Shown: positions 45,193-53,528 of the stretch, piece after piece
Numbering within the stretch: the stretch's first letter is position 1
Layout: each line of letters starts with the position of its first letter
Origin: Caenimonas sp. SL110
GTDB taxonomy: Bacteria; Pseudomonadota; Gammaproteobacteria; Burkholderiales; Burkholderiaceae_C
DNA: 64,000 bases
Assembly: GCF_001044395.1 (NCBI RefSeq)
Contig: NZ_JANU01000016.1
Span: 124,001 to 188,000 of the forward strand
Direction: 5' to 3'
Translations under genes and position numbers: made by a program
The notes under the pieces: generated by a model
What the model saw: the letters and a program-made list of their open reading frames with translations, nothing else
Databases searched by the model: none
What the model was told of the DNA's origin: nothing

Positions 45193-46104
45193 CTAAATAC
45201 CACCTCTAGTCCGGCATGACAGGGCTGACTCCCCCTGCTGCGCATGCTGGTCGATGAACGCTGTCACCAGGTCCAGTTGCTCGGGCACGTTGAGCGCGGG
45301 TGCGTGGCCGCAACCCGGCACCTCCACGACCTGCGCAAGACCGAGCAACCCCGGTCCGCGCTGCATCATCTCCTGGGTCGTTTCGCGAAGGACCAGATCC
45401 GAGTTCTCGCCGCGCAGGCAAAGCACCGGAATGCGAATCGCGTCGTAGTGGTCCCAGATCAGGTAGTCGTCGGTGTGGTCGGTGAACTGGCGCACCATCT
45501 GCGGGTCGTAGTGCGGCGTGAGGCGCCCATCGGGCAGGCGCCGCGCCGAGGTCTCTGTCAGCCGGCGCCATTGGGCGTCGCTCAGCCAGCCGAAGGGCTT
45601 GTAGACCTCGCGAAAGAAGGCCTCCAGCTGCGCCATTGTGTCGAAAGCCGGCGGGTTGCCTGCATACGCACGAATCCGGGCCAGCGCAGCATCTGCCAGG
45701 CGCGGCGCGTTGTCGTTGAGGGTGAGGGACTTGATCCGTGATTTGAGCTGCGGCTGCAAAAGCCCTGCCGCACAGACCGTACCGATGGCCCCGCCCATCG
45801 ACGTGCCGACCCAATGCGCTTGCTGGATGTCCAGGCGATCGAACAGTTCAGCGGCCAGCCGCGCGTAGAACGCCAGCGTGTACTCGTTGACCGGGTCCGC
45901 ACTCCACTGGCTCAGGCCCCGTCCCACCGTGTCGGGGCAGATCACCCGGTACCGCGCAGACAGGTGCCCGGCCAGCTCGTCCATGTCGCGCCCGGTCCGC
46001 GCCAGGCCATGCCAGGCCACGACGGTCTGCGAGTGCTGCGAGCCCCATTCGGTGAAATGGATCTCGCGGCCCGCGCAGGTCGCGTAACAGGAGCTGTAGT
46101 TCAT
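45193..46104 (-). CDS. Alpha/beta hydrolase
   Basis: A 303-residue protein. ATG at 46104 follows AAGG; a GTG 15 bp upstream is possible. Oxyanion-hole region is VVAWHGLARTGRD; the nucleophile elbow is WVGTSMGGAIG (Ser near residue 101, GxSxG); a lid lies at about 135-215; the acid is expected near VLCLRGENSDLV and His in PGCGHAPALN. No signal peptide is seen, so it is cytoplasmic. Substrate is unknown; it could work on esters released by the oligomer hydrolase gene upstream. Its last residues (ALSCRTRGGI) are encoded by an arm of the dispersed repeat, so the original C terminus may have been altered. Confidence 0.82.
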   Translation of the reverse strand: MNYSSCYATCAGREIHFTEWGSQHSQTVVAWHGLARTGRDMDELAGHLSARYRVICPDTVGRGLSQWSADPVNEYTLAFYARLAAELFDRLDIQQAHWVGTSMGGAIGTVCAAGLLQPQLKSRIKSLTLNDNAPRLADAALARIRAYAGNPPAFDTMAQLEAFFREVYKPFGWLSDAQWRRLTETSARRLPDGRLTPHYDPQMVRQFTDHTDDYLIWDHYDAIRIPVLCLRGENSDLVLRETTQEMMQRGPGLLGLAQVVEVPGCGHAPALNVPEQLDLVTAFIDQHAQQGESALSCRTRGGI

Positions 46105-46169
46105 CGCCTTACCCTTCACTTTCCTGGCCCGACACTCATGGGCCGCCGGGCTTTCGCCCGGCGTTGCGA

Positions 46170-48395
46170 TCAGTTAGGAACCGCGAGCGACGTGCCCGCA
46201 AAGCCGATCTGGTTGCCGGCCGTCGGAGCCGCCACAAGCGCCGGCACGTTGGCCGAAGTGATGGCAGGCGCTGCGCCCGGAACGCCGCCGCGTGGTGTCG
46301 TGCGAACCACCTGGCTAGCTGGCAAGGCTGCGCCGCTCTTGAGGTGCGCGTACATCGCGTCCATCGCCTGGTTGAAGTACGGGTGCAGCGGCACGAAGCG
46401 CGTATCGAAGCCCGACAGCGGGATGAAGGTGTCGAAGTGCTGTGCGTTGGTCACTTCGATGTAGCGCACGTTCGAGGCATTGCCTTCTATCGTCTTGTTG
46501 AGCGCCACGTAGGCCCGCGAGTTGTTGTTGAGCGGCACGAGCGCATCGCTGCGACCGCTCACGATCAGGGTCGGCTTGCCGCGCAGGTTGCCGGTCAGCA
46601 GCACTTCGGCGATGCCCGCGCGAACGGCAGCGCTCTGGGCTGCGCTCGGCATGAGCGACGGCGTGGTGGTTGCGGTTGCACCAAGAGCGACACCTGTCAC
46701 CGGATTGGTTCCGGTCACCAGTGCGCGCTGGCACAGCGCGTTGTCCAGGCCGAAATCAGCCGTGCCGGTCGAAGGCGAAACTGCGAACTGCCATGCGCGT
46801 GCGCCTGCGGCCGAGTCGTTGTAGACAACCGATGCGGGCGTGCCGTTGGCCGTTCCGTTGGCAATCGCAAAGCTGAATGCCTTGGTCGCCGGGTTGACTG
46901 CCACCGGAATGCCGGCTGCATCGACCTGCGCGAAGCTGGTGTTGCAGACGTTGTCCAGCACCGAGAAGCGCCCGTAGCTGACCGGGTACATCGCCGACAG
47001 GATAGGGCCGTTGCCCAGCGCGTAATGCGCGTTGTGCATCTGGTCGCTCTCCGGGCTCCAGCCGAACGCACGCAGCTTGTTCAGTGCGTCGAGCGAGCGC
47101 TCTGCCGTCGTGGCGCCTGCAACGAGGCCCTTGGCAGCCAGGCTGTCGCAACGCGCCGTGGCACGTGCCGTCATTCCACCGAGGCCGATGAAGTTGAAGA
47201 ACGTGACTTCGGTCAGTGCGGCAGGAGCAGCCAGCGCAGCGCACGGCTGGTAGATGTTGCCGTAGGTCACGTAGTCGGCCAGCGTCTTGCCGTAACCGGC
47301 GACCGCAACGCCGCCCTGCGTGATGCCGTAGCCGGCGGCGGTTGGCATTTCAGCGACGGGCTCGGAGGCCACGATGCCGTCGATGAGACCGCTGCCGTCC
47401 TGCTCGCCTGCACGCAGCGACGCCGCGCCGCCATTGGAGGCAGAGCCTGCAATCACCAGCGTGTTGGCCGCGTTGAAGCGCAGCGGATTTTCTGCGGTGC
47501 CGTAACGGTCGTTGAGCACGAACATCGCATAGCGCGCAGCCATCAGCGTGTCGGTGCCCCAATCCTTTTCAGGGTTGAGCTGCGAATGCACCTGCTTGAG
47601 TGCGAGGCGATTGGGGAACAGCGCGTTGTACGCAGTGCGTGCAGCATCGGTCACGTTGGCAGCGAAGTGACTCAGCGCGCCGGCAGCCGCGCGCGTGGCA
47701 CGGGGGCCGTCCACCTTGTTCACGGTGTCGTCCATCAGGTCGTACAGGCCCACGCCCTTGCCCGCATCGGTCAGGGCGACAGCGCAACCCTTTTTCAGGC
47801 CCCACTCGCCAGCGGTGCCGATGGCACCATACACGCCGCGCGAACCCGACGATGCGCCCAGCACGACGCACGGATTGGCAACGTCGAAACTGTCAGGCAC
47901 CTGCACCGCCATCACGACGCGTTTGCGGCCGGAGCCGTCATCGGCCGAGGCGAGGTACTCGCGGCCGGGAATCAGTCCTTCACTGGACGTGACGGAACCG
48001 CTTGCAGTGATGTTGGGGCCGTACAGCGTTCCGTAGCCGCCGTTGGCGCTCGGATCGAGAATGGCACGGTAGTTGGAGTGCAGCGCGTTGCGGCGCAGCT
48101 CGGCCGCGGTCGGGTTGAGCGGGTCCGCATAGGTCGGGGCCGCTGTGGTGCCCAGGCCGGTCTTGCCGATGCCGCCTGTGAGCAAATCCTGCTGCGCGGC
48201 TGTGGCGCCGTTGCTCACCGATGTGGCGCCGTAGACCGTCATCGAATGCTGCGTCACGCCGTCCGGCAGGCTGTTCAGGGGTGCGGGGGTGCTTGATCCA
48301 CCGCCACCGCCGCAGCCCGCCAGCGCAATCGCGCCCAGGCCTGTCACCGTAGCCAGCCGTGCAGCACGCTGCAGGCGAGAGTTCGTCTTCTTCAT
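46170..48395 (-). CDS. D-(-)-3-hydroxybutyrate oligomer hydrolase (3HBOH family)
   Basis: A 741-residue protein, full length for the family. GGAGA precedes the ATG at 48395. The leader ends in a lipobox (GAIALAGC) followed by GGGGGSS, so it is an exported lipoprotein. Blocks such as GLIPGREYLASADDGSG, CVVLGASSGSRGVYGAIG, LVIAGSASNGGAASLRAGEQ (probable nucleophile region SxSNGG), FFNFIGLGGM and HFDTFIPLSGFDTRFVPLHPY are as expected. It hydrolyses linear oligomers of 3-hydroxybutyrate, products of PHB depolymerases. The gene follows livM by 52 bp in the same direction, which suggests that it and the ABC transporter work on the same material. Confidence 0.9.
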   Translation of the reverse strand: MKKTNSRLQRAARLATVTGLGAIALAGCGGGGGSSTPAPLNSLPDGVTQHSMTVYGATSVSNGATAAQQDLLTGGIGKTGLGTTAAPTYADPLNPTAAELRRNALHSNYRAILDPSANGGYGTLYGPNITASGSVTSSEGLIPGREYLASADDGSGRKRVVMAVQVPDSFDVANPCVVLGASSGSRGVYGAIGTAGEWGLKKGCAVALTDAGKGVGLYDLMDDTVNKVDGPRATRAAAGALSHFAANVTDAARTAYNALFPNRLALKQVHSQLNPEKDWGTDTLMAARYAMFVLNDRYGTAENPLRFNAANTLVIAGSASNGGAASLRAGEQDGSGLIDGIVASEPVAEMPTAAGYGITQGGVAVAGYGKTLADYVTYGNIYQPCAALAAPAALTEVTFFNFIGLGGMTARATARCDSLAAKGLVAGATTAERSLDALNKLRAFGWSPESDQMHNAHYALGNGPILSAMYPVSYGRFSVLDNVCNTSFAQVDAAGIPVAVNPATKAFSFAIANGTANGTPASVVYNDSAAGARAWQFAVSPSTGTADFGLDNALCQRALVTGTNPVTGVALGATATTTPSLMPSAAQSAAVRAGIAEVLLTGNLRGKPTLIVSGRSDALVPLNNNSRAYVALNKTIEGNASNVRYIEVTNAQHFDTFIPLSGFDTRFVPLHPYFNQAMDAMYAHLKSGAALPASQVVRTTPRGGVPGAAPAITSANVPALVAAPTAGNQIGFAGTSLAVPN

Positions 48396-48447
48396 TTGAG
48401 TCTCCTTCATTTGGAAAGGCACCACACACACATCAGCACAACATCAA

Positions 48448-49512
48448 TCACGCAGGGCTGCGCGCGGCGCGCAAACGCCCCACCACACCTGTCGGGAAGT
48501 AATAGACCGAGAGAACAAAAAGCAGGCCCAGCCAGAGCAGCCAGCGGTCGGGCGAGAGCAAGGCCGACAGCCAGGGCAAGCCACTGGTCGCATCGCTGGC
48601 AAGCTTGAGCAGGTCCTGCAGATAGCTTTGCGCAACGACAAAGATGCCCGCGCCAATGGCGGCGCCATAGATGGTTCCCATGCCGCCGATGACGACGATG
48701 AGCAGCACGTCCAGCATGATCTCGAATGAGAGCGATGTGTCCGGCCCGTTGTAGCGCAGCCAGATCGCGAGCATGGCACCGGCAAGCGTTGCGAACAGCG
48801 CCGACAGGATGCTGGAGGTGGTGCGATAGACCACCACGCGATAACCGATGGCTTCGGCGCGAAATTCGTTTTCGCGGATCGCCTGCAGCACGCGCCCGAA
48901 CGGCGAATTGACGATGCGCAGCATGGCCAGCAGCAGCACCAGCGCGGTGATGAACAGCAGGTAGTAGCAGATCAACCGACCGTCGATCGACACCCCGAGA
49001 AACTCGCCGAGCTGATAGCTGGGCGACAGCACTTCGGGCATCTTGAAGGTGAGGCCGTCTTCACCGCCGGTGATGTCCGACAGCTGCGATGCGAGCGTCT
49101 GGAACGCAGCCGCAACGGCCAGCGTGATCATCGAAAAGAAGATCGCGCGAACCCGCAGCGAGAACAGGCCTATGCCCAGGGCGAGCACGAACGACAGCGC
49201 CAGCGCAACGCCGATGCCCACGAAGATCGCCGACCAGCCCGCACCCATCTTGCTCGACGCAATCGCCACGCCGTAGGCACCGATGCCAAAGAACATGGTG
49301 TGCGCAAAACTCACGATGCCGGTGTAGCCCAGCAGCAGGTCGAAGCTGGCGACCAGCACAACGAACACGAGGATCTTGGCGGCCACGTTCAGCGCCTTGA
49401 CGCCGGGTATCAGGAATGGCGTCAGTGCGAGCGCCAAAAGCAGCAGCACGAGAATCGCCGCGAGCACACGGCTGCGCGGGAAGTCGGCGGAAAGAAGTCG
49501 GTTCAGCATCAT
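48448..49512 (-). CDS. livM: Branched-chain-type ABC transporter permease LivM
   Basis: A 354-residue inner-membrane protein with about nine hydrophobic segments. FDLLLGYTGIVSFAHTMFFGIGAY (quoted in two parts: LLLGYTGIVSFAH and MFFGIGAY) is the LivM signature, and RAIRENEFRAEAIGY (here LQAIRENEFRAEAIGY) is the coupling helix that contacts the ATPases. ATG overlaps the livH stop (ATGA). The substrate of such permeases is set by the receptor and ranges from amino acids to urea, amides and aromatic or hydroxy acids. Confidence 0.92.
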   Translation of the reverse strand: MMLNRLLSADFPRSRVLAAILVLLLLALALTPFLIPGVKALNVAAKILVFVVLVASFDLLLGYTGIVSFAHTMFFGIGAYGVAIASSKMGAGWSAIFVGIGVALALSFVLALGIGLFSLRVRAIFFSMITLAVAAAFQTLASQLSDITGGEDGLTFKMPEVLSPSYQLGEFLGVSIDGRLICYYLLFITALVLLLAMLRIVNSPFGRVLQAIRENEFRAEAIGYRVVVYRTTSSILSALFATLAGAMLAIWLRYNGPDTSLSFEIMLDVLLIVVIGGMGTIYGAAIGAGIFVVAQSYLQDLLKLASDATSGLPWLSALLSPDRWLLWLGLLFVLSVYYFPTGVVGRLRAARSPA

Positions 49513-50507
49513 TTGGAGAGTGCGTAAACACCCTGCGGACGCCACAGCAAGATGGCCATCATCAGCGCGATGTTTGAAAAGAGCGCCGCCTTGGGCACCA
49601 GGAAACCGGTGTAGTTCGCCATGAGGCCCACCAGCAACGCGCCGATCAGCGCACCGGTTGTGGACCCCAGCCCGCCGATGATCAGCACGATGAAGATCAG
49701 CACGTTGACCTGTGCGCCCATCTGCGGAATCACGTTCTGTTGGTAGAGGCCCCACATGACGCCACCCAGGCCAGCCAGCGCACTGCCCACGACGAACACG
49801 CCAATGAACAGCAGCTTGATACGGTAGCCGAGTGACTCGACCATCTCGCGGTCCTGCACGCCCGCGCGGATCAGCAGGCCGATCTTGGTGCGTGTCAGCA
49901 CCCACAGCAATACGCCGAACACCAGCAGGCCGACGACCACCGCGATCACGCGGTATTTCTCGATGCCCGCGTCCCCGATGAAGAGACTCCCGCGCATGCC
50001 TTCGGGCAGCGGCAAGGGAATCTGCAGCGGACCCCAGATCACCTTGATCAGCTCTTCGCCGATGATCATCCCGCCCATCGTGATCAGGATTTGCTTCAGG
50101 TGATTGCCGTACACCGGCCGCACGATGAAGCGCTCGAACGCGAGCCCCACGGCGGCAGCCACCAGCATCGCGATCACCATTGCAGGCAGCACCGCCATCA
50201 TGTTCACCAGCAGGCTGGCCGACGAGGTGTAGTCGCCCATCGCGCCCAGCACGCTGGTCGCCACGAATGCACCGAGCGCGATGAACACGCCATGCCCGAA
50301 GTTCAGCACGTCCATCAGGCCGAACACGAGCGTCAGGCCCGAGGCGATGATGAAGATGATCATGCCCATCGCAAGGCCCGCCACCGTCAACGTCACCCAG
50401 GTCGAGCCCGAGCCGATGAAGGGAAACACGGCAATCGCCAGGATGGGCACGAGCGCCATCGGCTTCCAGTCGAAATCTTTTTTCATGGTGCCTGTCACAT
50501 CCGTCAT
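49509..50507 (-). CDS. livH: Branched-chain-type ABC transporter permease LivH
   Basis: A 332-residue inner-membrane protein. GLTLVFGLMDVLNFGHGVFI is the family signature; RPVYGNHLKQILITMG is the coupling region. The N terminus is a little longer than usual (TDVTGTMKKDFDWKP). The ATG at 50507 overlaps the livF stop; a second ATG at 50486 is possible. It pairs with LivM to form the membrane channel. Confidence 0.92.
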   Translation of the reverse strand: MTDVTGTMKKDFDWKPMALVPILAIAVFPFIGSGSTWVTLTVAGLAMGMIIFIIASGLTLVFGLMDVLNFGHGVFIALGAFVATSVLGAMGDYTSSASLLVNMMAVLPAMVIAMLVAAAVGLAFERFIVRPVYGNHLKQILITMGGMIIGEELIKVIWGPLQIPLPLPEGMRGSLFIGDAGIEKYRVIAVVVGLLVFGVLLWVLTRTKIGLLIRAGVQDREMVESLGYRIKLLFIGVFVVGSALAGLGGVMWGLYQQNVIPQMGAQVNVLIFIVLIIGGLGSTTGALIGALLVGLMANYTGFLVPKAALFSNIALMMAILLWRPQGVYALSK

Positions 50508-51229
50508 ATCGCCAGCCCCAGCAGCGAGTGCTGCAGCGCCTCGTCTTCGGCCAGCGCCTGCATGGCACCGGCATGCACGACGACGCCGTTGTCCATCACG
50601 GCCACCGTGTCGCCCAGCCGCTTGGCGAAATTGATGTTTTGCTCGACCAGCAAGATGGTCACGCCGCTGGCCTTGAGCTGTGCGAAGGCGTCGATCATGT
50701 TGTTGATGATGGCCGGCGCAAGGCCCTTGCTCGGCTCATCGATGATGAGCAGTTCGCGCGGCTCGACGATGGCGCGTGCAACCGCCAGCATCTGCTTTTG
50801 CCCACCCGACAACTTGCCGGCCGGGTGGTTCCAGAATTTCTCGACTGCCGGGAAGAGCCTGAAGATCCATTCGAGGCGCGTGGCGTCGATCTGCGATGCG
50901 GTGCGTGCGCTGCGGGCGGCCAGCAGCATGTTCTCCTTGACGGTGAGGTCCGAGAAGATGCCCATGCTTTCGGGCACATAGGCCACGTTCAGTCCCGCGA
51001 TCTGCGGCGTCGGCATGGCCGTGATGTCCTGCCCGTTGAAGGTGATGCTGCCCGCCGATGCCTTCCACAGGCCCATGATGGTTCGCAGCGTGGTCGTCTT
51101 GCCCGCCCCATTGCGGCCCAGCAGCATGGTGAGCTTGCCGCGCGGCACTTCGAGATCAACGCCGTGGAGGATGTGATACGCGCCGATGTGGGTCTGCACG
51201 CCTTTGAGCGTCAGGAGGTTGTCGCTCAT
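50504..51229 (-). CDS. livF: ABC transporter ATPase LivF
   Basis: A 241-residue cytoplasmic ATPase. Walker A GRNGAGKTT, signature LSGGQKQMLAVARA, Walker B LLIIDEPSKGLAP, and the H-loop replaced by LLVEQN as usual in LivF. The start is directly after the livG stop. It energises LivHM together with LivG. Confidence 0.93.
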   Translation of the reverse strand: MSDNLLTLKGVQTHIGAYHILHGVDLEVPRGKLTMLLGRNGAGKTTTLRTIMGLWKASAGSITFNGQDITAMPTPQIAGLNVAYVPESMGIFSDLTVKENMLLAARSARTASQIDATRLEWIFRLFPAVEKFWNHPAGKLSGGQKQMLAVARAIVEPRELLIIDEPSKGLAPAIINNMIDAFAQLKASGVTILLVEQNINFAKRLGDTVAVMDNGVVVHAGAMQALAEDEALQHSLLGLAI

Positions 51230-52033
51230 CTAGAAACCTCCCTGTCGTTCTTCACCCGGCACCGGTGCTGCGTCCGGTGCGATACCCAGGTACGCCTCCT
51301 GCACGATCGGCGATGCAATCACCTGCGCCGGCTCGCCATCTGCCACCAGCGATCCGTTGTGCAGCACGATGATCCGGTCGGCCAGTTCGCGCACCACATC
51401 CATCTTGTGTTCCACCAGCAAGATCGTCTTGCTCTTGTCTTCCTTGAGCTTGCGGATCAAATTGAGAATGACGGGGGCCTCGGCGGCATTCATGCCCGCG
51501 GTCGGTTCGTCGAACATGAAGACCCTGGATTCGAGCGCCATCAACAGGGCCACCTCCAGTTTTCGCTGGTCGCCGTGCGGCAGGTTCGCGACCATCTCGG
51601 TCGCCTTGTGATGCATGTTCACCGCCACCAGGATCTCGTCGGCCCGCTGCATCAGGTCCTTGTGATCGCTCCAGATGCTCCAGAGGTTCAAGCCGTGGTG
51701 GTGCGCGCCGTCTCGCGTCGCCTGCACCGCCAGCCGGATGTTCTCCAGCACCGACAGGCGCGGAAACAGGTTGGTGAGCTGGAACGCGCGCCCCAAACCC
51801 GCGCGCGTTCGCTGCGATGCCGAAAAGCCCGACAGGTCGCGCCCATCGAGCGTGACCTGTCCGGCAGAAGCCTTGAGCTGCCCCGAGATGAGATTGAAAT
51901 AGGTGGTCTTTCCAGCGCCGTTGGGGCCGACGATGGCGGTCAGCGTGCCCGGCTCGAAAGCACAGGTCACGGCATTGACTGCCACGTGGCCGCCGAAGCG
52001 GATGGTCAGGTCCTTGGTTGCAAGCAGGCTCAT
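51230..52033 (-). CDS. livG: ABC transporter ATPase LivG
   Basis: A 267-residue cytoplasmic ATPase. Walker A GPNGAGKTTYFN; RAFQLTNLFPRLSVLEN; signature region NLPHGDQRKLEVALLMAL, in which the usual LSxGQ is replaced by LPHGDQ; Walker B VFMFDEPTAGMN; ILLVEHKMDVV. A TTG start 21 bp upstream is possible, but ATG at 52033 fits the family. LPHGD in place of LSYGx is seen in part of the LivG family, so activity is expected. Confidence 0.92.
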   Translation of the reverse strand: MSLLATKDLTIRFGGHVAVNAVTCAFEPGTLTAIVGPNGAGKTTYFNLISGQLKASAGQVTLDGRDLSGFSASQRTRAGLGRAFQLTNLFPRLSVLENIRLAVQATRDGAHHHGLNLWSIWSDHKDLMQRADEILVAVNMHHKATEMVANLPHGDQRKLEVALLMALESRVFMFDEPTAGMNAAEAPVILNLIRKLKEDKSKTILLVEHKMDVVRELADRIIVLHNGSLVADGEPAQVIASPIVQEAYLGIAPDAAPVPGEERQGGF

Positions 52034-52115
52034 GGTCTCGGTTTCAAGTCCCAAAAAAAGAAAACACTTCGCCTCACCCCCGCGTGTTGCGGGAGCGGAA
52101 ATACTCGACTGCCGA

Positions 52116-52145
52116 TAAAAAAACAGGGACGGTGAATCGTCCCTG
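52116..52145 (-). terminator. Intrinsic terminator between livK and livG
   Basis: On the minus strand CAGGGACG-ATTCAC-CGTCCCTG is followed by TTTTTTTAT. It begins just after the livK stop. Partial read-through would give more receptor than permease. Confidence 0.85.
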
Positions 52146-52156
52146 CTGACCTGGCC

Positions 52157-53359
52157 CTAGCGCTTGTTGCGGATCGGGACGTTCATCTCCGATGGCTTGA
52201 TTTCCTTCACGAGGTGAAGGTCAGCCATCGCGCCGGGACGCGCACCGGGCGCCACGCGGAAGTGGTACATCGACTGCATCGCCTGATGGTCTTCCTTGCG
52301 GAAGGTCATCGTGCCCTTGGGCGTGTCGAAACTCATGCCTTCCATGGCGGTGATGAGCTTGTCGGTGTTGGTGTCGCCGTTGGTCTTCTTGAGTGCCGCG
52401 ACGATGGCCATGGCCGACGAGAAACCGCCAGCGGTGAAGAAGTCGGGCGGGCTCTTGAAGCGCGTGTAGTGGTTGGTCACGAGCCAGAGGTTGGCCTGGT
52501 TCTTCGAGAAGCCGTAGTAGTAGTAGCTCGCGCCTTCCATGCCGGGGAAGTTGTTGTACGGAACCATGGCCGGCAAGATGTTGCCGCCCGTCGCCACTTC
52601 GATGTTGTAGCGCTTCTTCAGGTCCAGGTCGGCGAGCTTGGCAAACGGCGGCGTCGCACCGGCCCAGATCACGAAGATCACCTTGCGGCCCGGCTGGTCC
52701 TTCAGGCGGTCAACGATGCGCTGGAAACCGGCGGTGAAGTCGGTGGTGTTTTGCGGCAGGTACTCTTCGTGCACGACCTTCGACTTGCTGATCGCGTCCT
52801 TGAAGGCCTTCACGCCGTCGCGTCCGAATGCATAGTCCTGGGCCAGCGTGGCAACCGAGGTGCCCGGCTGGTCAACCGTCACGGCATTGGAGATCGCGTC
52901 CTGCGAGCTGCTGCGGCCGGTGCGAAAGATGTACTTGTTCCAGCGTTCGCCGGTGATCGAATCGGCCACTGCGGGCTCGACCAGGAGGATCTTCTTGTAT
53001 TCCTCGGCGACCGGCAGCATGGCCAGCGCAACGCCCGATGATGTGGGGCCAATGGCGAGGTCGACCTTGTCGTCGGCATAGGCGGTGCCGAGCAACGACT
53101 TGCCCAGGTCAGGCTTGCCCTGGTCGTCTTTTTCGAGGATCACGATCTTGCGGCCGTTGACCATCATCGTGCCGTTGGTGGCGTATTCCAGGCCCATCGT
53201 GAGGCCGGTTTGCGTCTGCTTGCCGTAGGCTTCGAGCGGGCCGGTGCGGCTGTAGATGTGGGCAATCCTGATGTCCTTGCCGGCCTGCGCAAATGCGGCA
53301 GGGGCGGCGAAGGCGGAAGTGGCAAGCGCGGCTAACGCAACCCAGATGCGACGTTTCAT
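52157..53359 (-). CDS. livK: Branched-chain-type ABC transporter substrate-binding protein
   Basis: A 400-residue periplasmic receptor. AAGGAG precedes the ATG. Sec signal peptide ends near AAFA-QAGKD. Typical blocks are IRIAHIYSRTGPLEAYGKQ, VDLAIGPTSSGVALAMLPVAEE, VATLAQDYAFGRDGVKAF and GNILPAMVPYNNFPGM. The binding pocket cannot be assigned by eye. Local context (3-hydroxybutyrate oligomer hydrolase at the end of the operon, PAS/sigma-54 activator in front) makes a hydroxy or fatty acid a real alternative to amino acids. Confidence 0.9.
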   Translation of the reverse strand: MKRRIWVALAALATSAFAAPAAFAQAGKDIRIAHIYSRTGPLEAYGKQTQTGLTMGLEYATNGTMMVNGRKIVILEKDDQGKPDLGKSLLGTAYADDKVDLAIGPTSSGVALAMLPVAEEYKKILLVEPAVADSITGERWNKYIFRTGRSSSQDAISNAVTVDQPGTSVATLAQDYAFGRDGVKAFKDAISKSKVVHEEYLPQNTTDFTAGFQRIVDRLKDQPGRKVIFVIWAGATPPFAKLADLDLKKRYNIEVATGGNILPAMVPYNNFPGMEGASYYYYGFSKNQANLWLVTNHYTRFKSPPDFFTAGGFSSAMAIVAALKKTNGDTNTDKLITAMEGMSFDTPKGTMTFRKEDHQAMQSMYHFRVAPGARPGAMADLHLVKEIKPSEMNVPIRNKR

Positions 53360-53403
53360 TGATCGTGTCTCCTTGTACTGATCTCGAATGGACTTTGGTC
53401 TAT

Positions 53404-53419
53404 TGCACAGCCCGTGCCA
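53404..53419 (-). promoter_or_regulatory. Sigma-54 (-24/-12) promoter of livK
   Basis: The minus strand reads TGGCACGGGCTGTGCA, which matches the consensus TGGCACG-N4-TTGCA except for one base in the -12 element. It is 44 bp before the livK ATG, and a sigma-54-dependent activator gene is next door. Confidence 0.8.
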
Positions 53420-53474
53420 GCCCGATGACCGTTGATTTCAAAGGAGATTTTGCTAAGTGAAAACCCGAGTGCGC

Positions 53475-53485
53475 CTGAATTTCAG
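53475..53485. promoter_or_regulatory. Upstream activator palindrome 1
   Basis: CTGAATTTCAG, an 11-bp palindrome about 60 bp upstream of the sigma-54 promoter. It matches the site at 53518-53528 apart from the central base; centres are 43 bp apart, about four helical turns. Confidence 0.6.
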
Positions 53486-53517
53486 ACATTTGATATGTCT
53501 TAATATCAGGCATATGA

Positions 53518-53528
53518 CTGAAATTCAG
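53518..53528. promoter_or_regulatory. Upstream activator palindrome 2
   Basis: CTGAAATTCAG, about 105 bp upstream of the -24/-12 promoter and overlapping the last codons of the activator gene. Position and pairing fit an enhancer site for the adjacent sigma-54 activator. Confidence 0.6.
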
